Below, in pieces: positions 54,783 through 59,043 of a stretch of 59,043 nucleotides of DNA; position 1 is the first letter of the stretch; every line of letters starts with the position of its first letter. Below the pieces are notes generated by a model. It worked only from the letters and a program-made list of their open reading frames with translations, was not told the origin of the DNA and made no database searches. Source of the DNA: Candidatus Parcubacteria bacterium (GTDB lineage Bacteria > Patescibacteria > ABY1 > BM507 > UBA12075); the NCBI GenBank assembly GCA_002869165.1, contig PKTK01000009.1:1-59043 (forward strand). The letters are read 5' to 3'. A program made the translations under genes and the position numbers.

Positions 54783-56616
54783 TAAAGAACTCGTCAAATC
54801 ATTAGCGTGGAAGTGGCTACTTGTATTAGTAGCTATTTTTTTAATTCTAATTATAGCTTCTGGAGTTTTTTTGATTTATTTTGAAAAAACTTATGAGAAT
54901 AGTTATTATCCAGGCACTTCTATTGCTGGTGTTAATGTCGAAGGTCTAAACAGGTTAGAAGCAGAAGATCTTTTGAACGAAAAAATAGATAATATGCATG
55001 AAAAAGGTGTGATTTTTTCTTATTTGAATGAACAAGCTAGGCTGGATATTTTGCAAAGTGCTGGAGCTGACATTGCTGTGCCAATCGCTTTGTTTGATTT
55101 TGAGAGTGCTATTGATGAGGCTTTTAATTATCCTAGAACTGAAGATAGTTTAACGAATTTTTATTTGAAATATTCATTATGGAAAGATCAAGGAAATTTT
55201 CCTATAGCTGTTAATTTGAATGAAGAAATGGTTGATGATTTTTTTAAGATTAATTTTTCTCATTTTTCCACTCCAGCCAAGAACGCTAGCTTGGTATCAA
55301 CTAGCTCACCATATACAAAAGAAGTAGAGTTTGGTGTCAGCCAGGAAGTTTATGGACAGGTTTTAGATATTGAGAAGGCCAAGCAAAAATTACGAGAGCA
55401 ACTTGCCTTACTTGAGTATAACAATATTGAATTAGAGGCTACTATAGAGTTACCAGAAATTGCAAAAAAAGATGTTGAAAATATTGAAGTAATAGCTAAT
55501 AAGTATTTAGATAAAGCTCCAATTGATCTTGTATATGAAGATAATTCCTGGACAGTGAGCCGTGATGATTTGTTAAATATTATGCAAATCAAGAAAAATG
55601 AGGCAGGCAAGATATATATAGGTTTAGATTTGGAACTAGGTTCCAGGTATCTTTTTGATAATATTGCTAGCGAAATAAATATAGAAGCAGCAGATGCTAA
55701 ATTTGAAATAGTAGATGATCGAGTAGAGAAGTTTCAACCGAATCATGATGGTTTAGAGCTTGATTTGTATAGTAGTTTAGCTAAGATTGAAAAAGTCATT
55801 GCAACAAATACTGAAGAAAAAATAGACTTGATCACCAAAGTAATAAAAAGCAAAGATTCAACCGAGGAAATGGAAAATTTGGGAATTACCGAGATTATTG
55901 GAGTAGGCCATTCGAATTTTTATGGCAGTCCTGCTAATCGTGTACACAATATCTCAGTAGGGGCTGAGAGTGTTAATGGTACTTTAGTGGCCCCAGGTGA
56001 AGAATTCTCACTTTTATCTGTGCTTGGAACGATAGATGGTACAACAGGATATAAACAAGAACTAGTTATCAAAGATAATCAAACTATTGCTGAATATGGT
56101 GGAGGTTTGTGTCAGATAGGTACAACAGTATTTCGTGGTACAGTAGACTCAGGACTTCCGGTAACTATGAGGCGTAATCACTCCTATCGAGTTAGTTATT
56201 ACGAGCCTGCTGGAACTGATGCAACTATTTATGATCCATGGCCAGACTATAAATTCAAAAACGATACACCTAGTCATGTTTTGATCTTATCTCGTATCGA
56301 AGGCACTGATCTGTATTTTGATTTTTGGGGAACCAATGATGGTCGGGTAGCTAGTGCAACTGATCCCGTAATTTATAATATCAAACGACCACCACCCACC
56401 AAGATAATTGAAACACTTGATTTAGAGCCTGGAGTAAAAAGGTGTACCGAGCATGCTCACAATGGAGCTGATGCCTATTTTGATTATGGTGTAAGGTATG
56501 CTGATGGTACTCAGGTAAATGAAAGGTTTAAGTCGCATTATTCACCATGGCAAGAGGTCTGCCTCTTGGGAGTTGAAGCTCTATCTACTTCCACTGAAGC
56601 AGTATTAAGTAATTAA
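54772..56616 (+). CDS. VanW-family membrane-anchored protein (YoaR-like)
   Basis: The 614 residues have an N-terminal membrane helix (about 12-38) and two peptidoglycan-binding-4-like repeats (AGVNVEGLNRLEAEDLLNEK; a second near 270-330). The VanW domain follows (APGEEFSLLSVLGTIDGTTG, AEYGGGLCQIGTTVFRG, RNHSYRVSYYEPAGTDATIY), then a C-terminal part with RCTEHAHNGADAYF. VanW domains have been linked to L,D-transpeptidase or amidase folds. The protein should act on cell-wall peptidoglycan outside the membrane. Confidence 0.88.
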   Translation: MKLNKELVKSLAWKWLLVLVAIFLILIIASGVFLIYFEKTYENSYYPGTSIAGVNVEGLNRLEAEDLLNEKIDNMHEKGVIFSYLNEQARLDILQSAGADIAVPIALFDFESAIDEAFNYPRTEDSLTNFYLKYSLWKDQGNFPIAVNLNEEMVDDFFKINFSHFSTPAKNASLVSTSSPYTKEVEFGVSQEVYGQVLDIEKAKQKLREQLALLEYNNIELEATIELPEIAKKDVENIEVIANKYLDKAPIDLVYEDNSWTVSRDDLLNIMQIKKNEAGKIYIGLDLELGSRYLFDNIASEINIEAADAKFEIVDDRVEKFQPNHDGLELDLYSSLAKIEKVIATNTEEKIDLITKVIKSKDSTEEMENLGITEIIGVGHSNFYGSPANRVHNISVGAESVNGTLVAPGEEFSLLSVLGTIDGTTGYKQELVIKDNQTIAEYGGGLCQIGTTVFRGTVDSGLPVTMRRNHSYRVSYYEPAGTDATIYDPWPDYKFKNDTPSHVLILSRIEGTDLYFDFWGTNDGRVASATDPVIYNIKRPPPTKIIETLDLEPGVKRCTEHAHNGADAYFDYGVRYADGTQVNERFKSHYSPWQEVCLLGVEALSTSTEAVLSN

Positions 56617-56632
56617 TATTTAATTAGCATGT

Positions 56633-56693
56633 GTGTCATCCTGAGCGAATATGAAGCCCGCCCGCCGGACTTCGCTTGCGCTCAGGATGACAC
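56633..56693. repeat. Short GTGTCATCCTGAGCG repeat with GC insert
   Basis: Inverted ends GTGTCATCCTGAGCG / CGCTCAGGATGACAC, with a GCCCGCCCGCC piece in the loop. Shortest member of the repeat class. Confidence 0.7.
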
Positions 56694-56710
56694 AATCGTA
56701 TAAATAAAAA

Positions 56711-56750
56711 AGGGAAATACGCGTAAGCGAATTTCCCCTTTTGCTTTTTT
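56711..56750. terminator. Bidirectional terminator
   Basis: GGGAAAT...ATTTCCC stem flanked by A6 and T-rich tracts, between the convergent vanW-like gene and the gene at 56749. Confidence 0.7.
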
Positions 56751-57018
56751 AATCGTCGTTTTCAAAGAAACCGGTTGTTTCAAAAGACCCATCTTTGCGA
56801 ATAACGATCTCAACGTCAACCTTTGAATAAAGGTCAAAGTCAAGGATGTAGCCAGAAATTACAGCCACTTCTTTTTTGTTGTTTCCGCATACTCGAAATG
56901 AAGTGATGGTCATCTCGCTCCATTCTTTTTCTTCAGGGCGTCTTACTTTTGCAACACAACCTACCCCAAAAGAAAAAAACTCTGAAAAAACAAGTTTAAA
57001 AGTTTCTTTTCTACTCAT
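56749..57018 (-). CDS. Hypothetical 89-residue protein
   Basis: A soluble, beta-rich protein starting MSRKETFKLVFSEFFSFGVG, with cysteines at GCVAKV and FRVCGNN. The ATG lies at 57018 behind AGGAGAAAGAG and overlaps the end of the ClpP-like gene by 8 nt, so it is co-translated with it. No family recognised. The link to the protease suggests a partner or substrate. Confidence 0.6.
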   Translation of the reverse strand: MSRKETFKLVFSEFFSFGVGCVAKVRRPEEKEWSEMTITSFRVCGNNKKEVAVISGYILDFDLYSKVDVEIVIRKDGSFETTGFFENDD

Positions 57019-57586
57019 GCTCTTTCTCCTGTTCACCTGTAATTATTTCATCAATAAGACCAAGTTTAAAAGCTTTCTTGGCTGTTATCTCGTAATATTT
57101 CAAACATTCAGAGCGAATTTTTTTTCTGCTCAAACCTGTTTTTTCTACCAGTATATTTTCAACTCGTTTATGACTTTTTTTACTATCTTTTATTAGAGCT
57201 TTGAGCTTTTTCTTTTTTATCAAAGTGACAAGACTGATGTTGCTTAATACAATATAATGAATCAGAAAAGAGCTATGCGCATAAGACTTTCTTTTATTAC
57301 AGGCTTGAAGAATAGTAACAGCTGCAGATTTTGCAAAGCCAATTGCAATACCAGTAGTCTTGCCAGGATAGTTACTGATCATGTCATAGATATCAAGTGA
57401 TGCTTTAGTATTTCCGCCGTTGCTTTTGATGTATATTGTAATGTCAGGATTTCCCCAGATAGCAAGAATTGCCATTGCTTTTTGAAATATAATAACCAAG
57501 TCATCGCATATTTCACTTTTGATAACTATAATATTCTTTTTTAAAAGTTCAAAATCAAATTCATCCAGTAGTTCTTCTATTTTCAT
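57011..57586 (-). CDS. ClpP-like serine protease
   Basis: The 191 residues have the ClpP fold signature: IYIKSNGGNTKASLDIYDMI, then the nucleophile Ser87 in GFAKSAAVTIL (canonical ClpP has Met-Ala-Ala-Ser-Met), His110 in SSFLIHYI, and a likely acid in the AFKLGLIDEIIT end. It is more divergent than housekeeping ClpP and resembles prophage or TepA-like members. The canonical IHQP after the helix is replaced by IHYI. SD CCGGAGG. The leader carries a long structured RNA. Confidence 0.8.
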   Translation of the reverse strand: MKIEELLDEFDFELLKKNIIVIKSEICDDLVIIFQKAMAILAIWGNPDITIYIKSNGGNTKASLDIYDMISNYPGKTTGIAIGFAKSAAVTILQACNKRKSYAHSSFLIHYIVLSNISLVTLIKKKKLKALIKDSKKSHKRVENILVEKTGLSRKKIRSECLKYYEITAKKAFKLGLIDEIITGEQEKEHE

Positions 57587-57611
57587 TTTTTCCTCCGGTT
57601 TGTTTTATTTT

Positions 57612-57737
57612 AAAAAAAGACCAACTTAAGCGGGTTAGGCAAGAAATTTTCTTCAGCAGTCCTCGAGCCGTAGCCAGAGAAACCCTGGTAAGAAAATCCC
57701 CATGCTTGTCGTGCCTGACCCGCTAAAAATGGTCTTT
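57612..57737 (-). ncRNA. Structured leader RNA of the ClpP-like gene
   Basis: Read on the minus strand: an outer stem AAAGACCA/TGGTCTTT ends directly in T7; inside it is GCGGGTCAGGCA/TGCCTAACCCGC, then ATTTTCTT/AAGAAAAT and the hairpin CCAG...CTGG. The U7 tract lies about 26 nt before the ATG, so the whole fold looks like an attenuator or riboswitch-type leader. No known riboswitch consensus is recognised. Confidence 0.6.
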
Positions 57738-57798
57738 CTTAGTTTTTTACCCAACAATAAAATGCGGGGCGTTTTTTTGTTTTTTATGTTAATAGACT

Positions 57799-57827
57799 AT
57801 TCTAGCATACAATTTAAATCTTGTCAA
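57799..57827 (-). promoter_or_regulatory. Promoter of the ClpP-like gene
   Basis: On the minus strand: TTGACA (57822-57827), 17-nt spacer, TAGAAT (57799-57804). The leader is about 205 nt. Confidence 0.75.
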
Positions 57828-57974
57828 GTCTTTTTTAGCTAGTATTTGGTAATTTTTGTTAATAAATGTTATCAAAAAAAAGCTAGATTTACCCATCTTC
57901 TAGTTATTATACAAAATTTTCCTTAAAAACAAGTTAAATTTTAGCTAATATTAAAATTATTTTGTGTAAAAAGT

Positions 57975-58015
57975 GTCAACAACTTTTGACATTTTATAAA
58001 AAGTATGCTAGAATT
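57975..58015 (+). promoter_or_regulatory. TrmB promoter with overlapping inverted repeat
   Basis: TTGACA (57987-57992), 17-nt spacer, TAGAAT (58010-58015). The -35 is the right arm of TGTCAA-caactt-TTGACA, a plausible operator for self-regulation. Confidence 0.65.
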
Positions 58016-58091
58016 AAAGTATTCCTCTTCTTCCTCTACTTGTTAAGGAGAGGGTTGGGGTAAGGGTATATAATAAATTAAATTAATATAT

Positions 58092-58838
58092 ATGGATTAT
58101 AAAGAATTAACTTATTTAGGTCTTTCTGAAAAAGAAGCCAAAGTTTATTTAGCATCATTGGAGTTAGGAAGTTCAACAGTTCAAAAAATATCCCAAAAAG
58201 CCAAAGTAAATAGAGCTACAACTTATGTGGTAATAGAAGCGCTTATAAATAAAGGCATGATGAGTCAATATACTGAGGGTAAAAAACAGTATTTTGTTGC
58301 AGAATCACCCGAAAAGTTAAGTTTACTTTTCAGGGAGCAGGCTATGGAAATACAGAGGAAGCATGAGTATTTGGATAAGATATTGCCACAGTTAAGAGGT
58401 CTTAATTCTGACAAAAAAGATGGACCAGTTGTTAGGTATTTTGAAGGCAAAGAGGGGATGAGAGCAATTGCTGAAGAAATATTTGTTAATGATAATAAGG
58501 GTAAGATTAGGATGATATATTCTTATGATCTTTTAGTTGATATGTTTGGCGAAGATGAGATTAAGGAAATGAGAAAAAAAAGACAATCTAAACAAATAAA
58601 AGCAGAAATAATCACTAATGACGAGCAAAATAGACTTGAAACGGATGCTTCGGTTTATAGAGTTTCAACAGATAAAAATAAGATTACAAGTGATGTTGCG
58701 ATATTTGGAGACAGGGTAAGAATTATTTCTCAAAAAGGTAAACAGTCAGGCCTTGTTATAGAAAATAAAGAAATTGCAAATACATTAAAAACCTTATTTG
58801 ATTTAGCAGTAAAGGGTTTGCAAAAAAAAGAGGGGTAA
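58092..58838 (+). CDS. TrmB-family transcriptional regulator
   Basis: The 248 residues have an N-terminal winged helix (LGLSEKEAKVYLASLELGSS, then VNRATTYVVIEALINKG), a coiled coil (EIQRKHEYLDKILPQL), and a C-terminal effector-like domain (GPVVRYFEGKEGMRAIAEEI). TrmB proteins sense sugars or other small molecules. The ligand is unknown here. It is divergent from the ClpP-like gene, a position typical for a local regulator. A terminator follows directly. Confidence 0.85.
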   Translation: MDYKELTYLGLSEKEAKVYLASLELGSSTVQKISQKAKVNRATTYVVIEALINKGMMSQYTEGKKQYFVAESPEKLSLLFREQAMEIQRKHEYLDKILPQLRGLNSDKKDGPVVRYFEGKEGMRAIAEEIFVNDNKGKIRMIYSYDLLVDMFGEDEIKEMRKKRQSKQIKAEIITNDEQNRLETDASVYRVSTDKNKITSDVAIFGDRVRIISQKGKQSGLVIENKEIANTLKTLFDLAVKGLQKKEG

Positions 58839-58861
58839 AACTATATGTTTTACCCCTTTTG
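58832..58861. terminator. Bidirectional terminator
   Basis: GGGGTAAAAC-tatat-GTTTTACCCC with T4 on the plus side and T7 on the minus side. Confidence 0.8.
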
Positions 58862-59043
58862 TTTTAGAACTCTTTCTTCATTAAATTAGCCATTCATGGT
58901 TGTTTCTCCATTTTTGAAGTACTTTTGTTTTTTACAGAGTCTATGTTTGACATTCTAGCCGTTCACTGTTGTCTCTCCTTCTTATGTTATGAGATGTTCT
59001 AACTCCTACTAGGTTCCAGTCCCAAGACTTCTGGGACTGGTTT
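58862..59043. other. Window end with two imperfect direct repeats
   Basis: TAGCCATTCATGGTTGTTTC (58888-) and TAGCCGTTCACTGTTGTCTC (58958-) are direct copies 70 nt apart. Each reads on the minus strand as GGAGA, a 7-nt spacer, then start-Asn-Gly-stop. A CCAGTCCCA...TGGGACTGG hairpin with TTT sits at the very end. The region continues outside the window. Confidence 0.45.

Larger units (their letters stand above)
57587..58091. other. Divergent regulatory region
   Basis: It holds the ClpP-like leader (57612-57737), its minus-strand promoter (57799-57827), a stretch without signals (57828-57960), the TrmB promoter/operator (57975-58015) and an AGGAGAGGGTTGGGG-type repeat (58023-58067). Confidence 0.6.

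Noticed and set aside
57841..57870. LexA- or CIRCE-type operators near stress genes (uvrA, hsp20, clpP-like)
   Set aside because: No palindrome matching either consensus was found in these leaders.

Overview
The window looks like a piece of a Candidate Phyla Radiation (Patescibacteria) chromosome, probably from the Parcubacteria side. The reasons are: strong AT richness (judged by eye, not computed); compact housekeeping genes that mostly start without a Shine-Dalgarno (SD) sequence; many small secreted or membrane proteins of unknown function; Fn3, TSP3 and 'YYLGRP' surface modules typical of these lineages; a prokaryotic translin-like gene; and many imperfect palindromic intergenic repeats with GTCATTYC...GRAATGAC ends. 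No 16S rRNA is present, so the lineage is an inference.

Layout. 1-5 kb: a polytopic membrane protein, a type IV pilus ATPase with two fused GspE/PilB modules, and a translin-like protein. 5-11.5 kb: an amino acid permease, a Kef/NhaA-like antiporter, a Ca2+-type P-ATPase, a metallophosphoesterase and an inositol-phosphatase family enzyme. 11.5-15 kb: a secreted surface protein, two unknown genes and an AMMECR1 protein. 15-19.5 kb: uvrA and rmuC. 19.5-29.6 kb: a surface cluster (nucleotidyltransferase-fold protein, O-antigen ligase-like protein, Fn3 and TSP3 secreted proteins) and a UvrD/AddB-like helicase-nuclease. 29.7-35 kb: pheS, a NIF3-family gene, pheT and small membrane proteins. 35.2-39.3 kb: an accessory stretch of small unknown genes with strong promoters and strong SDs, a GNAT gene flanked by inverted repeats, and a stand-alone primase-type zinc finger behind a structured leader. 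39.7-48.3 kb: topA, dprA, a probable small RNA, a histidine phosphatase, pth, der and an LCP protein, nearly all on the minus strand. 48.6-59 kb: lepB, hisS, rpsU, a YqeY-like gene, small secreted proteins, tRNA-Val with decayed copies, hsp20, a DUF3006-like gene, a vanW-like gene, a ClpP-like protease with a structured leader, and a TrmB-type regulator.

Main observations. (1) Five conserved genes (P-ATPase, a small membrane protein, pheT, der, LCP) each carry exactly one in-frame TAA or TAG. In every case the stop is explained by one G:C to T:A change from the expected Glu or Ser codon. rmuC carries a one-base loss in an A-run. Two of the genes are essential, so base-call error or a mutational signature is more likely than true inactivation. 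(2) Between dprA and a small gene lies a probable independent small RNA (about 43310-43537), with its own promoter, two hairpins that each show CCUCCUU in the loop, and a U8 terminator. The loops are complementary to the strong GGAGG-type SDs that in this window occur almost only on small accessory genes and rpsU. This is the best candidate here for an undescribed regulatory system. (3) tRNA-Val(GAC) sits among three decayed tRNA fragments, two of them interrupted by tiny GC-rich palindromes. (4) Two genes, the ClpP-like gene and the CHC2 zinc finger, have leaders of about 120-130 nt closed by long stems followed by T-rich tracts.
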